Shown one piece after another: positions 53,091-62,101 of a DNA stretch of 64,000 bases. A program made the position numbers and the translations under genes. Every line of letters starts with the position of its first letter. Within the stretch, counting starts at the first letter, position 1. The notes under the pieces were generated by a model that ran no database searches, was not told the DNA's origin, and worked only from the letters and a program-made list of their open reading frames with translations. Source of the DNA: Streptomyces sp. NBC_01233 (GTDB lineage: Bacteria; Actinomycetota; Actinomycetes; Streptomycetales; Streptomycetaceae); NCBI RefSeq assembly GCF_035989305.1, contig NZ_CP108514.1, forward strand, positions 3,472,501-3,536,500. The letters are read 5' to 3'.

Positions 53091-54064
53091 GACCGACCGG
53101 CAGTAGGGCCGTGGGTGTCGGTGATCGGCGGCCCGAGCGCAAGGCAGGCACGAGCCTGAGTGATCATGGAGTTCTCTACGCTCAGTGATCACCGGAGGGC
53201 TCGTGCCTGTCCTGCCATCATGCCTGCTCGAACCCCTGTGGGACCAGTTCGCGGCGCTGCTGCCCGCGCACGTGGACGGCCATCCGCTTGGCTGCCACAA
53301 TCCGCGCCTCCCCGACCGGATCGTCTTCGAGCACGTGATCGCTGCCCTCGTGCACGGCTCCGGCTACGAACGCATCGCCAGTCCCGGCTGCTCCGACCGC
53401 ACTATCCGACGCCGCGTCAGACACTGGGCCGACCTGGGGATATGTCAGCAACTGCACGCCTTGGCCCTGGAGGCGTACGACCGCATGATCGGCCTGGAAC
53501 TCGACGAACTGTCGGTCGACGGCTGCATCACCAAGGCGCCCTGCGGCGGCGAGAAGGCCGGCCGCTCCCCGGTCGACCGCGGCAAGCAGGGCCTGAAACG
53601 CTCGGTAGCAGCCGAGGCCCGCGGTGTTCCGCTCGGCCTGGTCTCCGCCGGAGCCAACCGGCACGACTCGCCCCTGCTCATCCCCACCCTCGACGCCGTG
53701 AAAACCCAGGTCGGACCACTCCCCGAGCAGGTCAACGTCAACCTGGACCGCGGCTACGACAGCGCGAAGACCCGGACCGCGCTGGAGGAGTTCGGCTTCA
53801 CCGTCGAGATCGCCCGCAAGGGTGTGCCCGCCCCAATCCAAGCCGGGAAACGCTGGGTGGTGGAGCGCGCACACTCGTGGATGAACGGCTTCGGCAAACT
53901 GCGGCGCTGCACCGAGAAGAACGGCAACGTCGTGGACTTCTACCTGCACCTCACCGCCACGATCGTCACGCTCCGCATGCTCATCCGCCGCGCGACGCTC
54001 CAATACCGCTGGGACACCCGCCCCACCACCCGACGACTCAAGTGACGCCTACTGCCGGTCGGTC
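53091..54064 (+). mobile_element. IS5-family insertion sequence, complete
   Basis: The terminal repeats GACCGACCGGCAGTAGG and CCTACTGCCGGTCGGTC are perfect inverted repeats, with TAA target duplications at 53088-53090 and 54065-54067 (the TNA target of the IS5/IS1031-like groups). 974 bp with one transposase ORF. Removing it restores GGGGGAGGA-CTTAGG-GTG in front of the sortase E gene. Confidence 0.92.
53185..54045 (+). CDS. IS5-family DDE transposase
   Basis: 286 aa, single uninterrupted frame. DUF4096-like N-terminus (LLEPLWDQFAALLPAHVDGH). DDE core: D in LSVDGCITKAPCGGEKAGRS, D in VNVNLDRGYDSAKTRTALEE and E in GKRWVVERAHSWMNGFGKLR. Basic C-terminus. Unlike many IS5-IS427 members it needs no frameshift. 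The copy looks intact and probably active. Confidence 0.92.
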   Translation: MITGGLVPVLPSCLLEPLWDQFAALLPAHVDGHPLGCHNPRLPDRIVFEHVIAALVHGSGYERIASPGCSDRTIRRRVRHWADLGICQQLHALALEAYDRMIGLELDELSVDGCITKAPCGGEKAGRSPVDRGKQGLKRSVAAEARGVPLGLVSAGANRHDSPLLIPTLDAVKTQVGPLPEQVNVNLDRGYDSAKTRTALEEFGFTVEIARKGVPAPIQAGKRWVVERAHSWMNGFGKLRRCTEKNGNVVDFYLHLTATIVTLRMLIRRATLQYRWDTRPTTRRLK

Positions 54065-54068
54065 TAAG

Positions 54069-54077
54069 TCCTCCCCC
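54069..54077 (-). promoter_or_regulatory. Detached Shine-Dalgarno of the class E sortase gene
   Basis: The reverse complement reads GGGGGAGGA. Before the IS5 insertion it lay about 7 nt upstream of GTG 53085. It is now about 1 kb away, separated by IS5, and faces only the IS end. Confidence 0.8.
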
Positions 54078-54109
54078 GTCAACTGACCAGCAGCAGTACG
54101 GTGTGAACC

Positions 54110-55114
54110 ATGCGCCCCGACACGCCTGCCGAGCACATCGCCGAAGCCGAGCGCCTCATCCGCACGGCGACCCGCTACCCCGAGGACCAGGAGCCCTTGC
54201 TCCTCCAGGCCGCGGCCCACCTCGAACTGGCCGACGCACGCGACCGGGCGAGCACCCTCTACGACCAACTCCTCTCCTCCTCCCCGTCCGACCCCCACCT
54301 GATCAAGGCCCTGCAGGCGGCGAACCTCTGGGAGTACGGCCACGAGGCGGAGGCCCGCGCCCTCATCTCGGGCATCCGCGCCGCCTCCCCGAAGGACCCG
54401 GCGCCGTGGGAGGTCATCGCGGAAGCCCTGGAGGCCCACGACGAGTTGGAGGCCTCGCACGAGTGCTTCACCGAAGCGGCGACCCTCCTCATCACGGAGG
54501 ACGACCCGCTCACCCAGGCCACCACCGCCCTCCTGACGGGCCGCCACCGGGTACGCCGCCTCCTCGGGCGCCCGCACGACGACTGGGACATGGTCGCCGA
54601 CACCCGCCACATCGGCCCGATCCCCCTCGACGAGCTCCACGACCCGAAGCGCATCTGGGCGCTGGGCTCCGACGACCCCGCCGAACTGCGCGCCGAGATC
54701 GCCCGCCTGCGCGCCGAACTGGGCGACCGCCGCGCGGCCCTCTCCCGCCCCTTCCCGGTGGCGATCCTCCACTGGCCCGTACGCGAACTGGCCGAACTCC
54801 TCACCTCGTACCCCACGCTCGCCTCGGAGTACACCTCGCACGAGGCCCACCTGAGAGAGATCGAAACCTCCCTCCGCGCCCTCGCCGCCTCGGGCACCAC
54901 GAACCTCGGCATCGTCACCGCGAGCGTCCCGTCCTACGAGGCCTTCGCGGCCTCCGAAAAGACCTCCCCGGCCTCCCCGTCCCTCCTGGCCGAATACGCC
55001 ACAACCCTGGCAGCCCGCGGCAAGGCCACCCCCTGGCCCCCCACCCCCACGTCCCCCTGCTGGTGCACCTCGGGCAAGCCGTACGCGGAGTGCCACGGCG
55101 CCTCTCGGAGGTGA
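54110..55114 (+). CDS. TPR-like protein with SEC-C motif
   Basis: 334 aa from ATG 54110. Residues 8-135 form TPR-like hairpins (EDQEPLLLQAAAHLELADAR, then DPHLIKALQAANLWEYGHEA and ELEASHECFTEAATLLITED). The middle is helical. The C-terminal SPCWCTSGKPYAECHGASR is a SEC-C zinc motif (C-x-C-x8-C-H), as in the SecA tail and many accessory proteins. It is divergent from the class E sortase, with IS5 inserted between the two. Function unknown, possibly ribosome- or SecB-like partner binding through the zinc motif. Confidence 0.85.
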   Translation: MRPDTPAEHIAEAERLIRTATRYPEDQEPLLLQAAAHLELADARDRASTLYDQLLSSSPSDPHLIKALQAANLWEYGHEAEARALISGIRAASPKDPAPWEVIAEALEAHDELEASHECFTEAATLLITEDDPLTQATTALLTGRHRVRRLLGRPHDDWDMVADTRHIGPIPLDELHDPKRIWALGSDDPAELRAEIARLRAELGDRRAALSRPFPVAILHWPVRELAELLTSYPTLASEYTSHEAHLREIETSLRALAASGTTNLGIVTASVPSYEAFAASEKTSPASPSLLAEYATTLAARGKATPWPPTPTSPCWCTSGKPYAECHGASRR

Positions 55115-55276
55115 CGGCTCAGGCACCCGCCGGTATCGCATCCCGGACAGTGACCTCATAGGGCTGCCCGAAAATCTGGCTATGCGTTAGCGTCATCGGA
55201 CATCCGCAGATATGGAGTGGAAGCTCCTCCACTCTCGGATAAATCCATCCCTGCGCTCTAGAGGTTTGCTGCTCAT

Positions 55277-56815
55277 ATGCCCTATTCACCATCCGGCGAC
55301 TGGCAGTTCGAGATACCCACACTGGGCAGCAAGCAGCTTCCGCCAGCTGCCCGCTACGTCAAATCGCTGGCACATCAGGGATACGGATTCGAGGCCGCTA
55401 TCGCCGACCTCGTGGACAACTCGATCGACGCAGGCGCCCGCAACGTCGTCATTAGTTTTCTGCGCGCCGACGACCGGCTCGTCAGCCTGCTGGTCATCGA
55501 CGACGGCCGTGGAATGGACGACGCCGCTCTCGACGTCGCGATGATCGTCGGCGGCCGCGAGGGCTATGCCGACGGAGCGCTAGGCCACTTCGGAGCCGGC
55601 CTGAAGGCTGCCTCGCTCTCGCACGCCGAGTCCCTGACCGTCGTGAGTCGCACCAAGCGCAGTCCCGCCGCGGGGCGGCGCTGGCTGACCGCTCATGCGC
55701 AGCAGGACTTCAGCTGCGACATCGTGGATCCGCGGTACTGCCAGGATCTGGTCGACCGCTACGACGGGGTCATCGGATGGCACGGCACCATCGTCCGCTG
55801 GGATGCCGTCCGCGCCTTTGACACTGTGCTTTCCGGCCAGAGCGACCGGTTCCTCAACGAACAGATCGAGAAGCTGGAGACCCATCTCGGTCTCTACTTG
55901 CACAGGTTCCTGGCCCGGGACGGGTTCCACATCGACCTCGTCGTGGAGGACGTCCGCACCAAGGAGGAACTCGATCACCGGGGGGTGGAGCCGATCGACC
56001 CCTTCGGCTACCGGGTTCCGGGGCGAGCGGGCTACCCGCGGACATACACGGCTCCCATCGAGGGCGTCGGCGGCGTGGCTCTTCAGGCCCATGTGTGGCC
56101 GCCCCGGTCCCAGCTCGTGTCCTTCCGGGGCATCGGCCCACTGGCGGACCGGCAGGGCTTCTACATCTACCGCAATGACCGCCTCGTCCAGGCCGGCGGC
56201 TGGAACGGCATCCGCAGCGCGGAGACGCACCACAGCCTGGCCCGGATCTCGCTGGATCTTCCCTCGTCACCCAACGGCGTGTTCAGCCTGACCGTGAAGA
56301 AGGACGGGGTCAGCGTTACACCGGCATTCGCTCGCGGTATCGAGAAGGCCTCCGACACGGACGGCCATCCCTTTGCCGCGTACGTGGCAGAAGCGGAAGC
56401 GGTCTATCGCGAGGCTGCCCGGCGTTCCACTGAAGTGCAGCGCACGAGTGCCGTCCCGCCCGGAAAGGGAATCGATCCCAAGCTCAAGCGCACCCTCCGG
56501 GACGAGCTGCCGCAGATCGAGGGAGAGGACCCGATCACGTTCCGCTGGGAATCACTCCCGCCGGACGTCTTCTTCGACATCGACCGCGAGGAACACGCCG
56601 TCCGGCTCAACAAGGAGTACCGCCCAGCCTTCAACAACGGCCGGAGAGCGGGGGCGAATGACGCTCCGGCGCTGAAAGGCCTGCTCTACCTCATGCTCGA
56701 AAAGAACTTCCGGCTGGGCCGGTCGAGCGCCCAGCGCAACGACGAGATGGCCTTGTGGAACAGCGTGCTGGTGTCTGCCGCGCGTTGTGAAATGTCTCGT
56801 GGACTGGAGCCGTAG
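55277..56815 (+). CDS. GHKL (MutL/MORC-like) ATPase of a restriction island
   Basis: 512 aa from ATG 55277. The Bergerat fold is complete: N box FEAAIADLVDNSIDAGARNV with N48, G1 VIDDGRGMDDAALDVAMIVG (75-), and G2 GALGHFGAGLKAASLSHAES (102-). The rest (EGVGGVALQAHVWPPRSQLV, then SFRGIGPLADRQGFYIYRND) is the S5-like transducer domain region. This matches the MORC-like GHKL ATPases described beside Z1 and restriction genes (Iyer, Abhiman and Aravind 2008). It probably acts as an ATP-driven DNA clamp or switch for the nucleases downstream. It ends 6 bp before the Z1 gene. Confidence 0.88.
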   Translation: MPYSPSGDWQFEIPTLGSKQLPPAARYVKSLAHQGYGFEAAIADLVDNSIDAGARNVVISFLRADDRLVSLLVIDDGRGMDDAALDVAMIVGGREGYADGALGHFGAGLKAASLSHAESLTVVSRTKRSPAAGRRWLTAHAQQDFSCDIVDPRYCQDLVDRYDGVIGWHGTIVRWDAVRAFDTVLSGQSDRFLNEQIEKLETHLGLYLHRFLARDGFHIDLVVEDVRTKEELDHRGVEPIDPFGYRVPGRAGYPRTYTAPIEGVGGVALQAHVWPPRSQLVSFRGIGPLADRQGFYIYRNDRLVQAGGWNGIRSAETHHSLARISLDLPSSPNGVFSLTVKKDGVSVTPAFARGIEKASDTDGHPFAAYVAEAEAVYREAARRSTEVQRTSAVPPGKGIDPKLKRTLRDELPQIEGEDPITFRWESLPPDVFFDIDREEHAVRLNKEYRPAFNNGRRAGANDAPALKGLLYLMLEKNFRLGRSSAQRNDEMALWNSVLVSAARCEMSRGLEP

Positions 56816-56821
56816 CCCCCT

Positions 56822-59761
56822 GTGACTGACAATCTGCTCAATCTTCACACCGACGTGCTCGCCGCCATGCGCCGTGCCCCGAGGGGCTTCAGCCGGATCG
56901 CGGCCGGACTGTCGGAGACGGACGACGGCCACGACGCCGACCTTGACGTCTTCCGGGCACGCCTCGCCGCGAGCGACCCGGGGCTTATCACGGTCTGGAG
57001 CCGCTCCCTGGCCCAGTGGGACGCCGTCCTGACCGCCGACTGGTCCAGCGCGCCGCCCTGCTCGGACGCCCGGCGGGCCGACGTGTACGCGCTCCTGCGC
57101 TTCGATGACGACTTGTCCAAGGCACTGGACACCGCTGTTCCCGTCGACAAGGGCTCCCAGCCCGTGGTGATCAGCGAGAGCAACCAGGCCTGGTACACCC
57201 GGGACAAGGCGCTGGCCCGTGCGTTCTACTGGCCGGCGTACGAGGACCTCCTGCGGCGCAAGGGCTGGAGTGAGACGGCAATCACCAGCCTCGGGGAAGC
57301 TGCCCACAATGTCGTCGAACGGCTGGCGGACCCGGCACGGCCGGAGGCGTACGCGGCCCGGGGTCTGGTCGTCGGCTATGTGCAATCCGGCAAGACCGCC
57401 AACTTCACCGGTGTCATAGCCAAGGCGATGGACGCCGGCTACCGGCTGGTCATCGTGCTGGGTGGCACGCTGAACCTGCTGCGCGGCCAGACGCAGCGGC
57501 GGCTCGACATGGAGCTGATCGGACAGGAGAACATCCTCCGCGGCGCGGACCCGGACGATCTCGACGCGTTGATCGGTGTCGACTACCAGGACGACGAGGA
57601 CTGGCCCGCGAAGTTCGTCTCGCACGGCGGCCGGCCTTCTCATCGGGGAGCGTTCGACATCGAACGCCTCACGACAAAGGACAAGGACTACCAGTCCCTG
57701 GAGCGGGGCATCCGGGCGCTCGACATCGAGAAAGTGGAAAAGGCCCTTCCGCTCCATGACCCGGCGAACCTACACCATGCGGCAGCCCGCGTCATGGTGG
57801 TCAAGAAGAACAAGTCGGTCCTGACGAAACTCGTCAACGACCTCAAGAAGATCGGCCCGATCCTCAGCGAGGTACCGGCACTCATCATCGATGACGAGTC
57901 CGACCAGGCGTCCGTCAACACCACGAACCCGGCCACGTGGGAAGGGGGCAAGGCCAACCGGTCCGCCATCAACGGTCTCGTCTGCGAACTTCTTCGCCTG
58001 ATGCCGCGAGCCCAGTACATCGGCTACACGGCGACCCCTTTCGCCAACGTATTCGTCGACCCCGACGACTCCGCCGACCTCTTCCCGCGCGACTTCCTGA
58101 TCTCCCTCCCTCGCCCGGTCGGATATATGGGAGTGGAGGACTTCCACGACCTGCACTCCGACCTGCCCAGCTCCGAGCGGACGGTCGCCACCTCTCAGGA
58201 AGCCGCTCACGTGCGCGGCATCGACAGCGGTACGGGTGACCGCCTGCTGGAAGCGATGGACGCGTTCGTGCTGGCCGGAGCTCTGAAGCTCTACCGAGCG
58301 GCGAACGGCGTTCCCGAAGGCGCCTTCCGCCACCACACCATGCTGATTCACGAGTCGGTGCGCGTAGCGGACCACGCAGTACTCGCCGACCGCATCAAGG
58401 CGCTCTGGGATTCCTCTTACATGAGCAGCGAATCTCACGGCCGCCTGGCCGCGCTCTTCGAAGCGGACCACAAGCTGGTGTGCGGCGCCCGAGCTGACGG
58501 TCTGCCCGTCCCCGGCTCGTACGAGGGGCTACGCCCCCACGTCAGCCGCGCCCGGCAGCTCATCGCATCCGGCGGGAGTCCCGTCCTCGTCGTCAATGGC
58601 GCGAACGAAAAGGACTACGCGCAGCCCGGACTGGACTTCGACCGCACCCCGCACGTCTGGAAGATCCTCGTTGGCGGCACCAAACTGTCCCGCGGCTTCA
58701 CCGTGGAGGGTCTGACCGTCACCTACTACCGCCGGAAGACCCAGCAGGCCGACACCCTGATGCAGATGGGCCGCTGGTTCGGGTTCCGCTCCGGCTACCG
58801 GGACCTCGTGCGCCTCTACATCGGCCGGGAGGAACCCTTCGGGAGGGACAAGACGCTCGACCTGTACGAGGCGTTCGAGGCGATCTGCCAGGACGAGGAG
58901 GCATTCCGTTCCGAACTCGCCCAGTACGCGGAGATGATCGACGGCGAGCCTCAGCTGACGCCTACTCAGGTCCTCCCGCTGGTCTCGCAGCATCTCGGTC
59001 TCATCAAGCCGACAGCACGCAACAAGATGTTCAACGCCGAACTGACGGAAATCCGGTCACCGGGGCGGCCTATCGAGCCGGCCGCCTATCCCCGCGATGC
59101 TTCGGTGATCGAGGCCAACGGCAAGCGCTGGCTGCCGCTCCTCGACGTGTTCGGCCGGGCCGCGCAGACGCTGGAGCTGCCTCCGGACGAGACCAGCCCC
59201 CTCACCCGGAGGTTCGAGGCCAGGACGTCACTGATCCCGCATGCCAGCCTGGTCAGCGTCCTGCGTCAGCTGGAGTGGGAAGGCGACAACCACTTCGCTC
59301 CGCACCTCAGCTACCTCTCCAAGCTCGACGGCGAACTCGCCAGGGTGGACGACTGGCTGCTCGTCGCACCGCAGACGACATCGAGCCGACGGGTGGAAGC
59401 GAGCGTGCTGGGCTCCGCACCGACCTCGCTGGTCCGGCGCAAGCGTCAGCTCGACAAAGCCGCTTTCGGCCGTATCTCCGGTATGGAACACCGTCGATGG
59501 GCCGAATCCGTCATCAGGGAAGCAGGCGAGGACGTCACCAGCGCCCGAGCGGGCGCACTGGGTGTGGGGCCTCGCACGGGCATCGTCCTGCTCTATCCGG
59601 TGGTCGACACGTCTAACGACACAGGGCTCCTCTCTGCCGTCACAAACGGGACGGCAGATCCCCAGCAAGTGATCATGGCGTTCACAGTGGTCCCGCCCAC
59701 CGCAGCCAACGATTCTTCACGTCGCCTGCTCCGCTATCAGGCGATGCGGTCAGGTAGCTGA
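56822..59761 (+). CDS. Z1-domain helicase-like ATPase
   Basis: 979 aa from GTG 56822. Superfamily II-type motifs: Walker A LVVGYVQSGKTANFTGV (185-192), Walker B PALIIDDESDQASVNTTNP, motif III YIGYTATPFANVFVDPDDSA, motif V-like VGGTKLSRGFTVEGLTVTYY and motif VI DTLMQMGRWFGFRSGYRDLV. The intervening and C-terminal parts fit the Z1 domain (PF10593), which is found with MORC-like ATPases and endonucleases. It likely translocates on or remodels DNA for restriction. It is co-transcribed with the GHKL gene (6-bp gap). Confidence 0.9.
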   Translation: MTDNLLNLHTDVLAAMRRAPRGFSRIAAGLSETDDGHDADLDVFRARLAASDPGLITVWSRSLAQWDAVLTADWSSAPPCSDARRADVYALLRFDDDLSKALDTAVPVDKGSQPVVISESNQAWYTRDKALARAFYWPAYEDLLRRKGWSETAITSLGEAAHNVVERLADPARPEAYAARGLVVGYVQSGKTANFTGVIAKAMDAGYRLVIVLGGTLNLLRGQTQRRLDMELIGQENILRGADPDDLDALIGVDYQDDEDWPAKFVSHGGRPSHRGAFDIERLTTKDKDYQSLERGIRALDIEKVEKALPLHDPANLHHAAARVMVVKKNKSVLTKLVNDLKKIGPILSEVPALIIDDESDQASVNTTNPATWEGGKANRSAINGLVCELLRLMPRAQYIGYTATPFANVFVDPDDSADLFPRDFLISLPRPVGYMGVEDFHDLHSDLPSSERTVATSQEAAHVRGIDSGTGDRLLEAMDAFVLAGALKLYRAANGVPEGAFRHHTMLIHESVRVADHAVLADRIKALWDSSYMSSESHGRLAALFEADHKLVCGARADGLPVPGSYEGLRPHVSRARQLIASGGSPVLVVNGANEKDYAQPGLDFDRTPHVWKILVGGTKLSRGFTVEGLTVTYYRRKTQQADTLMQMGRWFGFRSGYRDLVRLYIGREEPFGRDKTLDLYEAFEAICQDEEAFRSELAQYAEMIDGEPQLTPTQVLPLVSQHLGLIKPTARNKMFNAELTEIRSPGRPIEPAAYPRDASVIEANGKRWLPLLDVFGRAAQTLELPPDETSPLTRRFEARTSLIPHASLVSVLRQLEWEGDNHFAPHLSYLSKLDGELARVDDWLLVAPQTTSSRRVEASVLGSAPTSLVRRKRQLDKAAFGRISGMEHRRWAESVIREAGEDVTSARAGALGVGPRTGIVLLYPVVDTSNDTGLLSAVTNGTADPQQVIMAFTVVPPTAANDSSRRLLRYQAMRSGS

Positions 59762-59774
59762 GACAACAGGCACG

Positions 59775-59802
59775 GGCAGCCCTGACAAGCATCGGGGCTG
59801 CC
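59775..59802. terminator. Hairpin between Z1 and NaeI-like genes
   Basis: GGCAGCCC pairs with GGGCTGCC, with outer CAC/GTG pairing. No T-run. It may be a terminator or attenuator that separates the ATPase pair from the nuclease genes. Confidence 0.55.
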
Positions 59803-59855
59803 GTGTTCGCCATGCACAGCACCAACGTACACATCATCAGACAAGGAACAGTCTC

Positions 59856-60818
59856 TTGCTTCCTCTGGATGTTTCAGCCGCGACCAACATCCACGCCCAG
59901 GCACTCTTAGAGGGTGACCCGGAGCTGTCAGCGGTGCACAAGCACATCCTCCGACTTGACCCAGCAGGCCAGCGATTCGCCGCCGTTCTCCGCGACACGA
60001 TCGACCAGCTTCTCAACGGCGAGGTCACTGGCCGGTACGACTGGAAGACGCTCTTCAAGACCGAGAAGACTCACGCGGGGACGCTCGTCGAGATCAATCT
60101 CCAGCGGGAGTTCACATTCGACGACGGCATCGACATGGACTACGAGATCGCGGGCGTCGATGTTGACTGTAAATACTCCCAGCAGTTCGGCGCCTGGATG
60201 ATCCCGCCCGAGGCAATGGGCCATCTCTGCCTTCTGGTGTGGGCAGACGACTACAAGAGCCGCTGGAGCGCCGGCTTGCTACGCATAACGCCGGACTGGC
60301 TGAACAAGGGCAATAACCGCGATCTGAAACTCACGGTGAAGGCTGAGCACCGGAACAAGATTCTTTGGCTTTGGCATGACACAGAGCTCCCGGAGAACGT
60401 ACTGCTACACATGAAGGAAGCCGACCGAGATGCGGTCATGACGCCAAAATCAGGCCAGGCTCGGCTCAATGAACTATTCCGGCGCGCACAGAATCGCCGC
60501 ATCGGACGAAGTGTTGTACGTACGGTCGCGCAGCAAAAGGACTACATGAAGCGAGTCCGCGGAAATGGCGGCGCCCGGTCAGCCCTCAAAGAGGAGGGCA
60601 TCGTCATCATGGGGGACTACGGGAGTCACCGCCGGATCGCAGCCGAACTCGGTCTGCCAGTTCCTCAGGAAGGTGAATTCGTAAGCACGCGCCTCGTCGA
60701 AGTGACGCACCTCCACAATGGGCAGCCGAGCGTTCACCTGGCCGGCCGGATGTGGACCTGCGCGCTCGCAGGAGAAGTATCGGCTGTGGCCCCGGCCCTT
60801 CCGTCCCATAGCGAATAG
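59856..60818 (+). CDS. NaeI-family type IIE restriction endonuclease
   Basis: 320 aa from TTG 59856, supported by AAGGAA 8 nt upstream. It matches R.NaeI throughout: TEKTHAGTLVEINLQREFTF, then DMDYEIAGVDVDCKYSQQFG (the D-x-D-C-K catalytic segment), GQARLNELFRRAQNRRIGRS and QKDYMKRVRGNGGARSALKE. R.NaeI (GCC^GGC) needs two sites, one an effector. The position known as Leu43 in R.NaeI, whose change to Lys makes a topoisomerase, appears here as Leu in IDQLLNG (recalled, not aligned by program). So this should be an endonuclease recognising GCCGGC. Confidence 0.92.
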   Translation: MLPLDVSAATNIHAQALLEGDPELSAVHKHILRLDPAGQRFAAVLRDTIDQLLNGEVTGRYDWKTLFKTEKTHAGTLVEINLQREFTFDDGIDMDYEIAGVDVDCKYSQQFGAWMIPPEAMGHLCLLVWADDYKSRWSAGLLRITPDWLNKGNNRDLKLTVKAEHRNKILWLWHDTELPENVLLHMKEADRDAVMTPKSGQARLNELFRRAQNRRIGRSVVRTVAQQKDYMKRVRGNGGARSALKEEGIVIMGDYGSHRRIAAELGLPVPQEGEFVSTRLVEVTHLHNGQPSVHLAGRMWTCALAGEVSAVAPALPSHSE

Positions 60819-60832
60819 GCGGACCCCGAAAG

Positions 60833-61588
60833 ATGACCACATCATTCGCCAGCCACCTGCTGGGCTGGAAGCGACTGGACAAGTCGCCGGCCCTCGTCGC
60901 CAACACCGCAGATACGAATAGCGAACCGTCCAAGGCTCTGGCCGCCGCAATACTCGAGCACCTTGACATCGCACCCGTAGTACACAGGACCAACCCCAAG
61001 GAGCTGGGCCCAGCCCTGGAGCACGCTGTAAGCCGCGACCTGGCTGACACTCTCAGCCGGCTGGCCCCTGCCCGAGCCTGGCAAGTGGATCACCGAGAGC
61101 TGGTCACTTCATTCAGCCAGTACGCACATCTGGCCAGGCTCTCGCAACTGCTTCGCCAGCACCCCGAACTACGTGCTGAACTCGGACGGGACTATCTGAT
61201 CAAGCCTGATGTCACCGTCGGCATCGAGGAGTCCCCTGACCCCGAGGACAAGCACTCTTTTCTGCACGCCGCCGTGTCCTGCAAGTGGACCATCCGTTCA
61301 GACCGAGTCCAGAACATTCGGCATGAGTTCCTCCAGATGATCAGGCACCGCCGAGGGCGGCTGCCACACCTTGTGACAGTTACGGCGGAGCCGATGCCTA
61401 GCCGCATCGCAGCTATCGCACGGGGAACTGGCGAAGTAGACGCCGTCTATCACATCGCCTTCGACTCCCTCACCGCGGCCGTCGACGCAGTGGGCAGCAG
61501 CCAGCAGAAGGACGACTGGCAGGAGTGCGTCGAGCAGCGGCGAGTCCTGCCGTACGAAGAACTGGCCGCCACTCTGGCAGGCTGGTAG
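60833..61588 (+). CDS. NgoMIV-family type IIF restriction endonuclease
   Basis: 251 aa from ATG 60833. It matches R.NgoMIV: FSQYAHLARLSQLLRQHPEL, then LGRDYLIKPDVTVGIEESP (catalytic Asp), LHAAVSCKWTIRSDRVQN (S-C-K), RRGRLPHLVTVTAEPMPSRI and ARGTGEVDAVYHIAFDSL. The metal site D...SxK...E is intact. R.NgoMIV cuts G^CCGGC as a tetramer. It lies 14 bp after the NaeI-like gene, so one operon encodes two enzymes with the same predicted target. Confidence 0.92.
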   Translation: MTTSFASHLLGWKRLDKSPALVANTADTNSEPSKALAAAILEHLDIAPVVHRTNPKELGPALEHAVSRDLADTLSRLAPARAWQVDHRELVTSFSQYAHLARLSQLLRQHPELRAELGRDYLIKPDVTVGIEESPDPEDKHSFLHAAVSCKWTIRSDRVQNIRHEFLQMIRHRRGRLPHLVTVTAEPMPSRIAAIARGTGEVDAVYHIAFDSLTAAVDAVGSSQQKDDWQECVEQRRVLPYEELAATLAGW

Positions 61589-61606
61589 CCGGAAAGGCAG
61601 ATCCCG

Positions 61607-62101
61607 ATGAGTCTTGTGCTGCACGAGCCTGACGGCGATGCGTGGTCACCGCCAGAGGGGTCATGGGCGTCTTCTGCTGCCCGGCGACGCAACATGCAAG
61701 CGATCCGTAGCCGGGACACCAAGCCTGAGCAGCTGGTCCGACGCCTGCTCCACGCACAAGGGCTGCGTTACCGCGTAGCCGCGAGACCTCTGCCCGGTCT
61801 TCGACGGACGGCAGACATCGTCTTCCGTCCGTCGAAGGTGGCAGTGTTCATCGACGGCTGCTACTGGCATGGATGTCCCGAGCACTACGTACCACCCAAG
61901 ACAAACCCCGGCTACTGGTCAGACAAAGTGGCCCGCAACATGGCCCGCGACCGGGACACCGATCAGCGCCTCCGCGAGGCAGGCTGGACAGTGCTCCGCT
62001 TCTGGGAGCACGAGCCGTCGGGGGAATGCGCCGTTCGGATTGCCGCAGAGGTCCAGAAGCGCCGTGCCCGCACAAGGAATACGGGCACGGGCGCGGTCTG
62101 A
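61607..62101 (+). CDS. vsr: Vsr (very short patch repair) endonuclease
   Basis: 164 aa. The Vsr core is ARRRNMQAIRSRDTKPEQLV, then RRLLHAQGLRYRVAARPLPG, RTADIVFRPSKVAVFIDGCY (catalytic Asp), WHGCPEHYVPPKTNPGYWSD and WTVLRFWEHEPSGECAVRI. The catalytic and zinc-binding residues are present. It nicks T:G mismatches that arise when 5-methylcytosine deaminates, protecting the GCCGGC sites methylated by the gene at 62102. Its stop abuts that gene's stop with no base between (tail to tail). Confidence 0.95.
   Translation: MSLVLHEPDGDAWSPPEGSWASSAARRRNMQAIRSRDTKPEQLVRRLLHAQGLRYRVAARPLPGLRRTADIVFRPSKVAVFIDGCYWHGCPEHYVPPKTNPGYWSDKVARNMARDRDTDQRLREAGWTVLRFWEHEPSGECAVRIAAEVQKRRARTRNTGTGAV

Noticed and set aside
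53091..54064. IS5 as a promoter donor for the SEC-C gene
   Set aside because: The transposase reads toward it, but 54068-54109 keeps the presumed native upstream sequence and no outward -35/-10 pair is visible at the IS end.
55119..55322. Reverse 67-codon frame in front of the GHKL gene
   Set aside because: It runs over the GHKL promoter and start, and has no motif or ribosome-binding site; spacer sequence is the better reading.
60833..61588. The NgoMIV-like gene as a decayed duplicate of the NaeI-like gene
   Set aside because: The two proteins share no sequence order. Each matches its own family across its length with intact catalytic residues.
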